Positions 16,955-26,238 of a stretch of 64,000 bases of DNA are shown in pieces (position 1 is the first letter of the stretch; each line of letters begins with the position of its first letter). The stretch comes from JAPOXR01 sp965221815. GTDB lineage: Bacteria > Pseudomonadota > Alphaproteobacteria > Rhodobacterales > Rhodobacteraceae. The DNA lies in contig OZ244915.1 in NCBI GenBank assembly GCA_965221815.1, positions 3,224,001-3,288,000 of the forward strand, given 5' to 3'. Under the pieces are notes generated by a model that did not search any database, was not told the DNA's origin, and saw nothing but the letters and a program-made list of their open reading frames with translations. The position numbers and the translations under genes are program-made.

Positions 16955-18301
16955 TCAGTTACCCTGACGATACGCGGCCCATTTATAGTAACCTTCACGC
17001 TCCATGATCGCCCGAGCCTTTTCGTTGGCTTCGTCCATGATGGGTTGGACGGGGTCATTGGTGGTGATGACCCTGGTCAGAGCCTGGCCGAGAACATCAA
17101 TATTCAGTTCATTCCATTCGGGAATCAAAGGCCGCCAATCCGGGTCGGCGCACGGCAGTTGCTCAGCAACAACCGGGTATTCCGGGAACTGGCCGGCATT
17201 ATTCTGGATCGTGGAGTGGCGGATTGGATCACCGCCCAACTCGACCATACGCTGGTCTCCGGCCTTGTTGGTGAGATACTGAATCAGCAGGAAGGCAGCT
17301 TCCTGATTCTGTGAATTGGCAGGAATTCCAATCGCAAATCCGCCCGTTTCAGAACCGCATCTGATATCTGTCGGATGGAGTGCAAACCCGACTTTTCCAT
17401 CAACTGTTGACAGATTGGGGTTGCGCGACATTGCGGCAATCTTGAGAGTATCAAGATACAGCGCGGCATCGCCTTGCAGGAACGCTGCCGCCGCTTCACC
17501 AAAGCCGAAGGTTTCAATTCCGGTCGGTCCGGTTTGAACGACATGGCGCATGAATTCGGCTGCCTTGACACCTTCTGGAGAATTGATCACCGGATTCCAT
17601 TGATCATCAAAAATCTTGCCGCCCATCGGTGCGAGATGAAGCAGCCACCCCGCCGTAACCTGGTGGCCGGTTTTGCCACGCGATGTCATGGCGGGAATAC
17701 CGGCCGCATCCAATTGCGTCATCACTTCAGTGAGTTCGTCATAGGTGGTCGGAACGGCAAGCCCCTGTTCTTCAAAAATGTCTTTGCGATATGCAAGGAT
17801 GGAGGTTTCAGCCCCGAAGGGGAGGCCATAGAGCCCACCTGACTTGCCGGGCAAATACCCTTTCTGGCCACCCACGACTCCACCATTTTGCAGATAGGCG
17901 TCAGCAATATCGTCAATGTCAAATTCCGGGTCGACGAGAGCACCATTGGTAAAGAATTGTGACAGTGGTGTCAGCAGTCCTTTCGACACATATTCACCCT
18001 TCCACATGACGACCCAAGACACGATGTCATATTCGCCTTCGTCCTTCGACATCTCCAGAAGTTGCCGATCACGCAGCTTCAGATATTGCAGAGCGTCGAC
18101 TTCGACCTCAATTCCGGTTTCCTCCGTGAATTCCTCAAGCAGCTCTTCGGCAGCATTGAAATGCGCAAGTGCGGGCCAACTGATGACCAACGTGGTTCCT
18201 GCATACTCCTCATAAGGGTTGGCCAATGCCGGGCCGGTCATTGCCAGGGCCGCACCTGTTGTCACAGCAGCGAGCCTGTTTTTCCAGTTCATAAGATTCA
18301 T
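16955..18301 (-). CDS. ABC transporter substrate-binding protein, family 1
   Basis: A 448-aa periplasmic binding protein. A signal peptide (KNRLAAVTTGAALAMTGPALA, about residues 6-27) is followed by TLVISWPALAHFNAAEELLEEF, the start of a family 1 binding-protein fold, and a C-terminal NEKARAIMEREGYYKWAA tail. It delivers substrate to the two permeases encoded immediately downstream. A run of GAGGAGAAAAA precedes the ATG. It is one of two family 1 binding proteins in the window; unlike the one at 9954-11090 it has a normal export signal. Confidence 0.92.
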   Translation of the reverse strand: MNLMNWKNRLAAVTTGAALAMTGPALANPYEEYAGTTLVISWPALAHFNAAEELLEEFTEETGIEVEVDALQYLKLRDRQLLEMSKDEGEYDIVSWVVMWKGEYVSKGLLTPLSQFFTNGALVDPEFDIDDIADAYLQNGGVVGGQKGYLPGKSGGLYGLPFGAETSILAYRKDIFEEQGLAVPTTYDELTEVMTQLDAAGIPAMTSRGKTGHQVTAGWLLHLAPMGGKIFDDQWNPVINSPEGVKAAEFMRHVVQTGPTGIETFGFGEAAAAFLQGDAALYLDTLKIAAMSRNPNLSTVDGKVGFALHPTDIRCGSETGGFAIGIPANSQNQEAAFLLIQYLTNKAGDQRMVELGGDPIRHSTIQNNAGQFPEYPVVAEQLPCADPDWRPLIPEWNELNIDVLGQALTRVITTNDPVQPIMDEANEKARAIMEREGYYKWAAYRQGN

Positions 18302-18331
18302 GTTTTTCTCCTCTGGCGGATCTTGGGTTGA

Positions 18332-19462
18332 TCAGGCGATCGCCGTGCCTGTTTTTCGATCAAACAGATACATTCTGTTCGTATCGAAAAGATATTCGCC
18401 GCTCTCCAGCGGCGCACTATCGGGGCCAACCTCAATAGAGGCGGTCACCGGTTGATCATCGATGTGGGCCGCGAGAAACTGGCTTGAGCCAATATATTCG
18501 GCAACCTCGACTTTGAGATCAACGGGAGCAAAGAGTGAAGATCGGGACCCGCCGGCACCCTTGACGGAAAAATGTTCCGGTCGCAGCCCGATGATGACAT
18601 CACGCGCTGAATGTTGAGAGGCGGCCACGCTGAGACGTGGATTGAGCGGGATATCAAAACCCTTGCCCTGAACGCGGAAGCGATCGGAGCCCGTTAGCTC
18701 CGCCTCAAGGAAGTTCATTGACGGCGAACCAATAAACCCGGCAACAAACCGGTTGACAGGTGTGTTGTAGACATCTCGCGGTGTGCCGACCTGTTGAATA
18801 ATGCCCCGATCCATGATCACGATCCGGTCAGCCATGGTCATTGCCTCAATCTGGTCATGTGTGACATAGATCATTGTCCGCTTGAGACGCTTATGCAAAA
18901 TTGCCAATTCTGTGCGCATGGTTGATCGCAACTTGGCATCAAGATTGGAGAGCGGTTCATCAAACAGGAAACAGTAGGCATCACGAACAATGGCCCGCCC
19001 CATCGCCACACGCTGACGCTGGCCACCTGAAAGGTCACGCGGCCGACGGTCAAGATATTCGGTCAATTCCAACATCTCTGCCGCCCTACGTACCCGTTGT
19101 TTCACTTCCGCTTTGGGGCGGCCTGCCAACCTCAGGGCGAAGGACATATTGCCAGATACATCCATATGTGGGTACAGGGCGTAGGACTGAAAGACCATTG
19201 CAATGTCGCGTTCCTTCGGCACCGACCAGGTCACATCCTTGCCGCCAATGAAAATTTGCCCCGATGAAACGGGTTCCAGACCGGCAATCATTCGCAATGT
19301 GGTTGATTTTCCGCAGCCTGAAGGTCCGACGATGACGACAAATTCACCTTCATCAAATTGCAGATCCATCATCGGGATTACAATTGTTTCCCCGAACGAC
19401 TTGGTGACTCCAGACAGCTTAACGCCCGTCATTTTTGCTTCCGTCGCCGTTTCGTAAATCAT
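18332..19462 (-). CDS. ABC transporter ATP-binding protein, MalK/UgpC family
   Basis: A 376-aa ATPase with Walker A GPSGCGKST at 46-54, LSGGQ at 144-148 and Walker B CFLFDEP at 164-170, followed by the C-terminal OB-type regulatory domain of MalK-like proteins. It energises the CUT1 permeases encoded downstream. An internal start (MTGVKLSGV, residue 11) is also possible. It lies six bases after the 3-hydroxyacyl-CoA dehydrogenase gene, which binds transport and catabolic genes into one operon. Confidence 0.93.
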   Translation of the reverse strand: MIYETATEAKMTGVKLSGVTKSFGETIVIPMMDLQFDEGEFVVIVGPSGCGKSTTLRMIAGLEPVSSGQIFIGGKDVTWSVPKERDIAMVFQSYALYPHMDVSGNMSFALRLAGRPKAEVKQRVRRAAEMLELTEYLDRRPRDLSGGQRQRVAMGRAIVRDAYCFLFDEPLSNLDAKLRSTMRTELAILHKRLKRTMIYVTHDQIEAMTMADRIVIMDRGIIQQVGTPRDVYNTPVNRFVAGFIGSPSMNFLEAELTGSDRFRVQGKGFDIPLNPRLSVAASQHSARDVIIGLRPEHFSVKGAGGSRSSLFAPVDLKVEVAEYIGSSQFLAAHIDDQPVTASIEVGPDSAPLESGEYLFDTNRMYLFDRKTGTAIA

Positions 19463-19468
19463 GCGCCG

Positions 19469-20449
19469 TCATAATACGACCTCACCGCCGCGTTGCAACT
19501 TGGTTCGCCGGATGATTTCCTGGTCCCTTTGCTGCTCGAAAGCGACGACGTCTTTCCGATCCCATTCGTAAAAGCCACTCCCGCTTTTCATCCCCAGATG
19601 TCCTTCGGCAAAGAGTTTGCCGAGCGGCGTCTCCGCCGGATCACTTGCATTGGAAAGATCCGCCCAAACTGCCTTGGCCGCGGCACTGTTCATGAGATCA
19701 AATCCGGCCAGGTCAGCATGTTCGAATGCCCCCATTGCCGGGAGCCTGGAAGCATATCCCTGTTTCAGGATCTTGTCGCAGGCTTCTGGTGTCACGAGCC
19801 CTTTGCCCACGAGCGAGACGAACTCGCGCAGGACAGCATGTTGGATTCGTGCCCAGAGAAATCCCGGAATATCGGGACAGAGAACAGGAGTCTTGCCTAT
19901 CCTGTCGAGGAGATTAACGGTAAATTCAGTGGTTTCTTCTGATGTCTGACGGCCCGGGACAACTTCGACAATCTGCACCAGATGAGCTGGCTGGGCAAAA
20001 TGCGCCACGCAAAAACGACGCGGTTCCCTGAGTTGAGACTGCAGATCTGTCGGGCTGATGGCTGAGGTGGTTGACGACAGGACAGCGTCGTTGTCGCTCT
20101 CCGCCCGTTGCAGCAAAGCCTGCTTTTGCGACAGATCTTCGGCAATGGCTTCAATGATGAAGGCACGTCCTGAAATGGCATGATCGAAGTCAAACACAGG
20201 TAATATTCTTGGGAATATTGCGCTCTTGGCATCTGGCGGGGCCAGTCCGTTATCCGCCAATGTATCAATGGCAGCGTCAATGCGTATCATTGCCTCTTCG
20301 AGGCTTTCTTTCCGCCGTGCCCAGAGACGGACATCAGCGTGGCCGAGGGCAAGCGACAACGCGATCTGTGCGCCCATGGTGCCAGCGCCCAGCACGGTGG
20401 CGCGGAGATTTTCCCCGCTAGTCAGCGATCCAGCCGCTTCCATCGGCAT
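19469..20449 (-). CDS. 3-hydroxyacyl-CoA dehydrogenase, NAD-binding
   Basis: The NAD+-dependent dehydrogenase has the Rossmann motif GAGTMG at residues 21-26, a VLSSTTSAIS segment and the C-terminal helical domain (GFLWARIQHAVLREF...), as in 3-hydroxybutyryl-CoA and carnitine dehydrogenases. It oxidises a 3-hydroxy acyl-CoA or a 3-hydroxy acid such as carnitine. The frame is open to 20545, inside the upstream MBL gene, but the Rossmann fold position favours the start at 20449, giving about 326 aa and a ~30-bp overlap with the MBL gene. Confidence 0.85.
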   Translation of the reverse strand: MPMEAAGSLTSGENLRATVLGAGTMGAQIALSLALGHADVRLWARRKESLEEAMIRIDAAIDTLADNGLAPPDAKSAIFPRILPVFDFDHAISGRAFIIEAIAEDLSQKQALLQRAESDNDAVLSSTTSAISPTDLQSQLREPRRFCVAHFAQPAHLVQIVEVVPGRQTSEETTEFTVNLLDRIGKTPVLCPDIPGFLWARIQHAVLREFVSLVGKGLVTPEACDKILKQGYASRLPAMGAFEHADLAGFDLMNSAAAKAVWADLSNASDPAETPLGKLFAEGHLGMKSGSGFYEWDRKDVVAFEQQRDQEIIRRTKLQRGGEVVL

Positions 20450-21365
20450 GAATGATTCCCTGTTGCGCGAATGAGCGAAGACTTGCATCAATTGAAACAA
20501 GGGCCCGCCACTCGCGCACCTTTTCGAATTCATCACAGACATCATCGCGCAATTCAGCGCGCGTGATTCCTGCTCTTTCGCGGATACGGCGTAACATTGA
20601 TCTCTCGATGGCGTCGACTCGACCCCGACAGTCTGAAATCAGCGCGCGCGCCGATGCTGCTGATCGGGGCTCTTCATGTGCCAGCAACACCGTTTCAACC
20701 GCGCGCTCCGTAAGGAATTGTTCCAGCTTGTCAAAAGTCGCACGCATCGCCACCGGGTTTTCATAGAGATAAAGGACCGGGTTGAACCAAGGCAAAAGCG
20801 GGTCGGCGATGACAAGCGTCCGGCTTGAATGTTCAAAAAACCCGATTTCGGCCATTGAATGCCCAAAACATTCGATTGTTTCAAGTCTGACGCCGCCCCC
20901 GAGATCAATCAGGTCTCCGTCCGCGATAAATTCATCCAGCGGACCCTCGAAGGGAGCCATCCAGTCAAGATATTCGGAATTGAGGTCGAAAACTTCGCCC
21001 TCGGGAAAGGCATGCACGATTGATTTGGCATTCAGATAATTGTCAGCAACTCGATCGGCTCTGGCCTTGTGTCCGATAATCTTGCACCCCGTATCACGCT
21101 TGAGGGGGCCGTTATTGCCGACATGATCCATATGTTCATGTGTGACCAACAGGTAATCCAGATCCGTCTTCCTGAGGTCGAGCTCATCAAACGCGGCTTC
21201 CAGCGTTGAATATCCGGCAAATAATCCGCTGTCGATCAGGGCAAGATGCGTGTCGCCCTGGACAAAGAATGTCCGTGTTGCTGTCTTGCCTTCATGATCG
21301 CCCGGCAATCCCATCGTGACAGTTGAAAACGGTCCCGAGCGATAGCTGATGGCCGTGTGATTCAT
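20418..21365 (-). CDS. MBL-fold metallohydrolase
   Basis: A 315-aa metallo-beta-lactamase-fold protein with THEHMDH at 75-81 (metal ligands H76, H78, D80, H81) and a later ECFGHSMAEIG histidine and VIADPLL aspartate. A C-terminal helical extension of about 80 residues resembles the winged-helix-like tails of the hydroxyacyl-glutathione hydrolase/LACTB2 group. Acting between enoyl-CoA hydratase and a 3-hydroxyacyl-CoA dehydrogenase, it may be a thioesterase (inference). The start at 21365 is preferred because GGCAGGTAGGGG lies upstream and the enoyl-CoA hydratase stop is ten bases before it. Confidence 0.83.
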   Translation of the reverse strand: MNHTAISYRSGPFSTVTMGLPGDHEGKTATRTFFVQGDTHLALIDSGLFAGYSTLEAAFDELDLRKTDLDYLLVTHEHMDHVGNNGPLKRDTGCKIIGHKARADRVADNYLNAKSIVHAFPEGEVFDLNSEYLDWMAPFEGPLDEFIADGDLIDLGGGVRLETIECFGHSMAEIGFFEHSSRTLVIADPLLPWFNPVLYLYENPVAMRATFDKLEQFLTERAVETVLLAHEEPRSAASARALISDCRGRVDAIERSMLRRIRERAGITRAELRDDVCDEFEKVREWRALVSIDASLRSFAQQGIIHADGSGWIAD

Positions 21366-21375
21366 CCCAATTCCC

Positions 21376-22167
21376 CTACCTGCCCACAAAGTTTGGATTG
21401 CGTTTCGAGAGAAAGGCGTCAATTCCTTCCTTGGCATCCTCAGTCGCAAACAGGGCACCCAATACGCGTTGTTCAAATGTCAGACCGTTGGCAAGGGACG
21501 TATCAGCACTATCGTCAATGATGCGCTTGCCCTCGGACAGTGCGATCGGGGCTTGCGCGGCCAGCGTATCGGCAAATTCTCGTGCAGAAGCAAGAAGCTC
21601 ATCTGGCTGAAGCGACTTGAGGGCAATGCCAAGATCAACCGCCTCGCGTGCCGAAAGAAAACGTCCAGTCAGTAGGATTTCCTTTGTCCGCATCGGGCCG
21701 ATCAGCCGTGACAGACGCTGTGTGCCGCCTCCTCCCGGCAACAGGCCAAGCTTGATTTCGGGAAGACCCAACTTGGCTGTCTCGGACAGCAGAATAAAGT
21801 CGCAACAGAGGGCGAGCTCCAGTCCGCCACCAAGCGCATAGCCGTTGACCGCGCAGATCGTGATTTGATCCAGAGCAGCGATTGCGTCGAATGTTTTGCG
21901 TGATTTTCTTTGAAACCTGTCAAACTCGACCTGGGAGACTCCCTGGTATCCCACGATGTCGGCACCGGCGACGAATCCTTTTCCGGTGCCGGTCATGATC
22001 AATACGCGGCAGTCTCGATTGCGTGTCAGGGATTGGGTGAATTGAGCGATCTCATCCATGATCTCGAAATTGAGGGCACCGAGAGCTTCTGGTCGATCGA
22101 TCCGTAATTCAACCACGGCACCGCGATCCGTTGCCACAAGATTGGTATGAATTCGTGTTTCAGTCAT
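21376..22167 (-). CDS. Enoyl-CoA hydratase/isomerase family protein
   Basis: A 263-aa crotonase-fold enzyme. The oxyanion-hole segments GFVAGADI and YALGGG are present, and both catalytic glutamates of true hydratases are kept (GGGLELALCCD and LPEIKLGLLPGGGGTQR). It should hydrate a 2-enoyl-CoA to a 3-hydroxyacyl-CoA, the substrate type of the dehydrogenase encoded two genes downstream. Its start overlaps the stop of the CoA-transferase gene by four bases. Confidence 0.9.
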   Translation of the reverse strand: MTETRIHTNLVATDRGAVVELRIDRPEALGALNFEIMDEIAQFTQSLTRNRDCRVLIMTGTGKGFVAGADIVGYQGVSQVEFDRFQRKSRKTFDAIAALDQITICAVNGYALGGGLELALCCDFILLSETAKLGLPEIKLGLLPGGGGTQRLSRLIGPMRTKEILLTGRFLSAREAVDLGIALKSLQPDELLASAREFADTLAAQAPIALSEGKRIIDDSADTSLANGLTFEQRVLGALFATEDAKEGIDAFLSKRNPNFVGR

Positions 22168-23342
22168 ACCACAACATTTTCGCGGCGAAGCTCGGCAAGA
22201 CGGTTCGCGCCAACCAATGGTTCCAGGACATCTTGGGTATGCTGCCCCACTTGAGGCGGGGGGATTTTGGGCATCTCAGGGGCAGCAGACAGGGAGATTG
22301 GACAGCCAATTGCCGAGATCATCCCGGCGTCCGGATGTTCAAGATGGATCAGCAGGTCGGATTCCTCCTCGGTCAATTCCTGCATGATCTGATTGGACGT
22401 CTTGACGGGTGCACACCAGATGTCGCGTTCTCTGAGTAAGGTCAGAAGTTCGGAACTGGACATGGTTGAGGTTCGCGAATCGATACGACGTTTGATTTCG
22501 TCGCGATCCTCAAATCCGTGCAACGTGGCCATCGTGTGATCATCAAGCAATTCGCCCAGAATCTGCAGCGCACACATGGCAATCACCACGAAACCATCGG
22601 CCGTCGGATGTGCACCGTAGGGCGCATCATTCCATGGTGTGGCAAGGCCTGATTCGGAGCGGCTGAATTCCACATTCTGATTAAGAACTGCAAAATTCTC
22701 CTGCGCCATTGCGTTCAACGTCGACGAGAAGAGATCAACCTCGACCCTTTGACCCATACCATTGTTGCTTCGTGCAATCAGCGCGGCAAGGATTCCTATG
22801 GCCATCGATTGTGAAGCCGCAAAATCAGCAATCGGTGTGCCGCACGGTGTGGGTTGATCGTTCTGTTTTCCGGTATTGTACATCACCCCCGACATTGCTT
22901 GAATCAGCAGATCCTGACCGGGCCAATTCTGTTTGGCCAGTTTGGAATTACGTCCCCAGCCGGAGCCTGATGCATAGATGATTGCCGGGTTTCTTGACTT
23001 GAAATCGTCATAGCCCAGTCCCAGCTTGTCCATGACTCCTGCGCGGAAATTTTCCGTCACCACGTCGAATTCCGGCGCAATCTCGAGCAGGAGATCTTTT
23101 CCCAAAGGATGTTTGAGATCAACGGCGATCGAGCGTTTGTTTCGGTTGAATGCATGAAATGCAGATGAATCGTGACCGACCAATTCGCCGAGCATGGGCA
23201 TCCCGCGCATCCAGTCGCCGGTGCCGGGCCTTTCCACCTTGACAACATCAGCGCCGAGATCGGCAAGGGTCTGGGTTGCCAGTGGCCCCAGCATCATCTG
23301 CGTGAAGTCAAGCACGCGGACAGCTTGCAGACTAGCCGACAC
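22164..23342 (-). CDS. CaiB/BaiF family CoA-transferase
   Basis: A 392-aa class III CoA-transferase. The N-terminal VRVLDFTQMMLGPLATQTLADLGADVVKVE block and the ENFRAGVMDKLGLGYDD segment are diagnostic of the family. It moves CoA from a donor acyl-CoA to a carboxylic acid, activating the imported substrate. It is the first gene of the operon, with a GTG start and GGAAAAGA upstream. Together the operon gives import, CoA activation, hydration and oxidation. The substrate could be a carnitine-like or other hydroxy or unsaturated acid, which cannot be decided here. Confidence 0.9.
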   Translation of the reverse strand: MSASLQAVRVLDFTQMMLGPLATQTLADLGADVVKVERPGTGDWMRGMPMLGELVGHDSSAFHAFNRNKRSIAVDLKHPLGKDLLLEIAPEFDVVTENFRAGVMDKLGLGYDDFKSRNPAIIYASGSGWGRNSKLAKQNWPGQDLLIQAMSGVMYNTGKQNDQPTPCGTPIADFAASQSMAIGILAALIARSNNGMGQRVEVDLFSSTLNAMAQENFAVLNQNVEFSRSESGLATPWNDAPYGAHPTADGFVVIAMCALQILGELLDDHTMATLHGFEDRDEIKRRIDSRTSTMSSSELLTLLRERDIWCAPVKTSNQIMQELTEEESDLLIHLEHPDAGMISAIGCPISLSAAPEMPKIPPPQVGQHTQDVLEPLVGANRLAELRRENVVV

Positions 23343-23707
23343 TCTTTTCCACGCAGTTTTTGTATTGGTGCAAACGGGGTGGTTTCAGACGGGAGTTGTC
23401 AAAGACCAGTCGCGTCAGGGACATTTGCTGAAAAGTCGTCGAAAGAACCTCATCGCGCATGACATGGTTTTCCAAACAGGGTCAAGGCATGCCTTTACAA
23501 AAAATGAGAATTGTCGTCAAACTGCAGGAGGTGGCGATGGATCTCCCCTGATTTGCACAAGGTGGATTGATATGAAATTTCCCATTGATCGGCAGGTGGA
23601 ATTTGGGAAAAGCAATCAGCGGTCGCGCAAGACAGGCTGTCCTTGGCCTTTTGTCGAGGTCCGGCTGGCAGACCTCGGGCGCCACAGCAAGCGGATAACC
23701 GGGGCGC
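23343..23707. other. Intergenic region upstream of the CoA/ABC operon
   Basis: About 365 bp with no supportable gene. It should contain the promoter of the eight-gene minus-strand operon. The right side runs into the decayed left end of an ISKra4-type element. Confidence 0.4.
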
Positions 23708-23820
23708 GACATTTCGAGAAATTTCGTTAAGTCATCAAAACGCCCGCCATCAGGATTCAGAAAACCACGCGTTTTCAACAGGTTAAAAATTCACAAGTCC
23801 GCCATACGAGAACCACTCCC
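23708..23820 (-). mobile_element. ISKra4-type left-end fragment
   Basis: From about 23735 (weakly from 23708) to 23820 the sequence matches the 5' end of the ISKra4 copies ending at 25534 and 30902: the CGCCCGCCATCAGGATTCA block, ACCACGCGTTTTCAACAGG and the terminal ACGAGAACCACTCCC. No transposase sequence remains. The base after the end begins GCACCGAA, which is repeated (as TTCGGTGC) next to the copy ending at 30902, so this is one edge of an insertion into an IS66 transposase gene. Confidence 0.8.
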
Positions 23821-23828
23821 GCACCGAA

Positions 23829-24482
23829 GGCCTCAGCCACTTCCGTGTGGGCGCAGGCCGCGGCGACGTGATGCGGGACGCGACCGGCGTGGCCGTGCAC
23901 GACCACTGGCGGCCGTATTTTACCATTCCGGGAACCGTGCCCGCCCTCTGCGCCGCGCATCTCCTACGCGAGCTCCAGGACCGGGTCGACTTCGATGATG
24001 AGGTCTGGGCCGCGACGATGGCCCGCCGGCTCCGGCGCGCCATCCACGCCGTGAACCTGTCGGAGGGAAAACCCCTGCCGGCGCGGCTGGCCGACCGGAT
24101 CGGACGACGCTATGACAGCATCGTGGCCGGTGGCCTCGCCTGGCACGAATCCCGGCCGCCGCCGCCCACGAAAGGGCGCCGGGGCCGACGGAAACGACGA
24201 CGGGGCCACAACCTGGTGCGACGGCTGCAAGACAACCGGGAGGGCGTGCTGCGGTTCACCCGCGACCCCACGGTTCCCGCCACCAACAATGAAGCCGAGC
24301 GGGCGCTGCGCCCCCTCAAGGTGCAGCAGAAAATCTCCGGCAGCTTCCGCAGCACGACGGGAGCGCAGAACCACGCGGTGCTGCGGACCGTGCTGGACAC
24401 CGCCCGCAAGCAGGGCTGGAACCTGCTGGAAACACTGCGGGCCCCGCCGGATGAACTCATCAAGCGACTTGAAATGTCCTGA
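23829..24482 (+). pseudogene. IS66-family transposase, C-terminal half
   Basis: The reading frame continues the interrupted IS66 transposase: after CTEG it reads LSHFRVGAGRGDVMRDATG, HDHWRPY with a catalytic aspartate, and NNEAERALRPLKVQQKISGS with the catalytic glutamate, ending at 24482. The N-terminal half is on the other strand at 30911-31841. It was broken at the GCACCGAA duplication at 23821-23828. Downstream the IS66 right terminal repeat CAAGAACCTGAATAGTTAC ends at 24527 and is followed by the 8-bp duplication ACATCATG. Confidence 0.88.
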
Positions 24483-24508
24483 ACCGCCGCGCGGACCAGA
24501 AAACCGAA

Positions 24509-24535
24509 CAAGAACCTGAATAGTTACACATCATG
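24509..24535 (+). repeat. IS66 right terminal repeat and target duplication
   Basis: CAAGAACCTGAATAGTTAC at 24509-24527 is the inverted copy of the left IS66 terminus at 31827-31844. ACATCATG at 24528-24535 equals the reverse complement of 31845-31852. An 8-bp duplication is what IS66 elements make, so these two places were once one continuous insertion site. Confidence 0.85.
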
Positions 24536-24611
24536 CAAACATCATAACGTGGCCACCGCCAATGCGCGACTGCGCGACCCGCGTCACGGGGAGGAACGCA
24601 CACCCGTCTGA
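24536..24611 (+). pseudogene. IS110-family transposase, C-terminal remnant
   Basis: From 24546 the frame reads NVATANARLRDPRHGEERTPV and stops at 24611, which matches the usual IS110 C-terminus (a VTANAxLRD pattern). It is the 3' end of the IS110 gene whose larger part is at 31853-32645 on the minus strand. The join across the IS66 duplication is out of frame by one base, so the gene had decayed. Short and therefore moderately certain. Confidence 0.65.
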
Positions 24612-24764
24612 CCCCCGCACAGACCCGATCCCGGACTCCCGCCAGCCGTGGCTGAAGCGGATCAGGCTCCATGTGCCCGACGTGGGGAAACAGTGTGGAA
24701 AAACATGAATAACGCTGGGGAATGACCCCAAAAATGACTGGACTCCAGACAGGGATGCTGATCC

Positions 24765-25534
24765 TCAAATTCCGGCCCCATCTCGGCCGTCAGGCGGATC
24801 AGACTGCGCGTTGCGGGACCCGCCCCACAGATCCGCCCCATCCCGCGCCGGCCGGCTGGCCATGATCGCCGCCGAGAGACCGGCCGCCGCGCCCGTCCCC
24901 ACCCGTGGTCAGACCCCGAATCGGCTCTGTCGGCACCACGGAGGGTCCCGCACCGGACGGGCGAGACCGCGCCCGCGGAAAGGTCACCGTGCCGAACAGG
25001 GTCGTCGCCTGACCCGACGAGGCCGCCACCTGGCGATCACTTTTCCCATCAATCTGCAACCGGTCCCCATGATCATCGCGCGCCGCAAAGGCCTGACCCC
25101 ACAGCCCACGGGCCCAACCCGCGACCGCATCACGCAGATCAAGCTTCGCCTGATGCGGATCCTCCCGAAACAAGCGGGCCAGATCCTCTTTGAGCCCCGT
25201 GTCCTGCAACTGCACCGCCGCGGCCTGCAGGGTGTCCGCGATCCGCTGCCGCACCTGCGCTCTGTCCGTATCGGTCTTGGCCACAGAGATGTCAGAGTGT
25301 CAATCGGTCATCCGCGTATTCCGTCTCAGAGGTCTCCATGATGGAGGGTTTTCATTCGGGAACACGCGACCTGATCCGGCAGACACACCCAACGACTCCA
25401 CCCCGATCAGGTCAAATTCCGGGATTTTTCCAAAAATTCCGCCAAACCACCCAAACGCCCGCCATCAGGATTCAAAAACCACGCATTTTCAACAGGTTGA
25501 AAATTTACGAGTCCGCCAGACGAGAACCACTCCC
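24765..25534 (-). mobile_element. ISKra4-type element copy A, 5' fragment
   Basis: The fragment holds the left terminus (GAGAACCACTCCC ending at 25534), the 5' leader and the N-terminal part of an ISKra4-type transposase. The protein segment reads TDTDRAQVRQRIADTLQAAA, then LARLFREDPHQAKLDLRDAV and GQATTLFGTVTFPRARS. The normal ATG is followed by an in-frame TGA (ATG ACC GAT TGA), and homology to copy B stops near 24765, so it is 3'-truncated and dead. It is on the same strand as copy B. Confidence 0.82.
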
Positions 25535-25681
25535 TTTTGCAAATGATCACAACTGGATTCATCCATCAGCAGATCCCGGCGATGGAGAGATATCTGAACA
25601 GAATGGGCACAATGTTCCGCACTACATTCCATAGGGTGACGGACAGTTGACCGCACGCGAGTCAAGGCTTAATTGACAAAG

Positions 25682-25963
25682 ATGAATGACACAACACAGA
25701 ATGCGATCGAAATTGCCACGCTGAAGGGCGAGGTGAAAGCGGTTCGCGCGGAGATGAAGACGATGCAAGCCCAAAATGAAAGCGCACTCGACCGCAACAA
25801 CGCGGCCCTTGACCGCTTTCGCGCTGATGTGGCGAACTGGAAAACGTCAATGGAACAGCGTGACAAAGACAATGCCGACCGCATCGCCGCACATCAGCGC
25901 TGGGTGTTTGGTCTGGTCCTGATCTGTACCGGTGTCATCATCGCGGCCGTCGCGCTTCTCTGA
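25682..25963 (+). CDS. Small coiled-coil protein with C-terminal membrane anchor
   Basis: A 93-aa protein, not recognised. Residues about 10-70 form a charged amphipathic helix with repeated ALDRNNAALDRF-type spacing, likely coiled coil, followed by a single transmembrane helix (WVFGLVLICTGVIIAAVALL) at the extreme C-terminus. A tail-anchored topology with a cytoplasmic coiled coil is likely. A TTG at 25673 is also in frame. It sits between an ISKra4 fragment and a zincin-like gene and may be cargo of a mobile region. Confidence 0.6.
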   Translation: MNDTTQNAIEIATLKGEVKAVRAEMKTMQAQNESALDRNNAALDRFRADVANWKTSMEQRDKDNADRIAAHQRWVFGLVLICTGVIIAAVALL

Positions 25964-26238
25964 ACCCCTCAGGATCAGCCCCCTACCAGCCGGGACCGTC
26001 CATGCCGGAGGGCATGGGTGTGGGCTCACACACGGGTTCCGCACGCTGTGTCTGAGCCTGCTGGGCCGCTTGCCGGGCGGCGTGTTCAGCTTTGTTCCTG
26101 ATCAGACACATTGTGGGATTGTGTCGGGTGGACCGCAGCCCCCGACAGGCCGGGGCAACAGGTATAAAGCCCTGATGATGGTTTTCTGTCCGACTCAGCC
26201 CGAAATCCCATGAAAACCCCAAGAAGGGGCGAGACCAC
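25964..26238. other. Short intergenic region before the zincin-like gene
   Basis: 275 bp. A minus-strand frame (25983-26267) encodes a peptide rich in Ala and Gln ending PTPMPSGMDGPGW, without a recognisable domain; it may be a remnant but cannot be supported as a gene. AAGAAGGGGCGAG just before 26239 is the ribosome binding site of the next gene. Confidence 0.35.
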
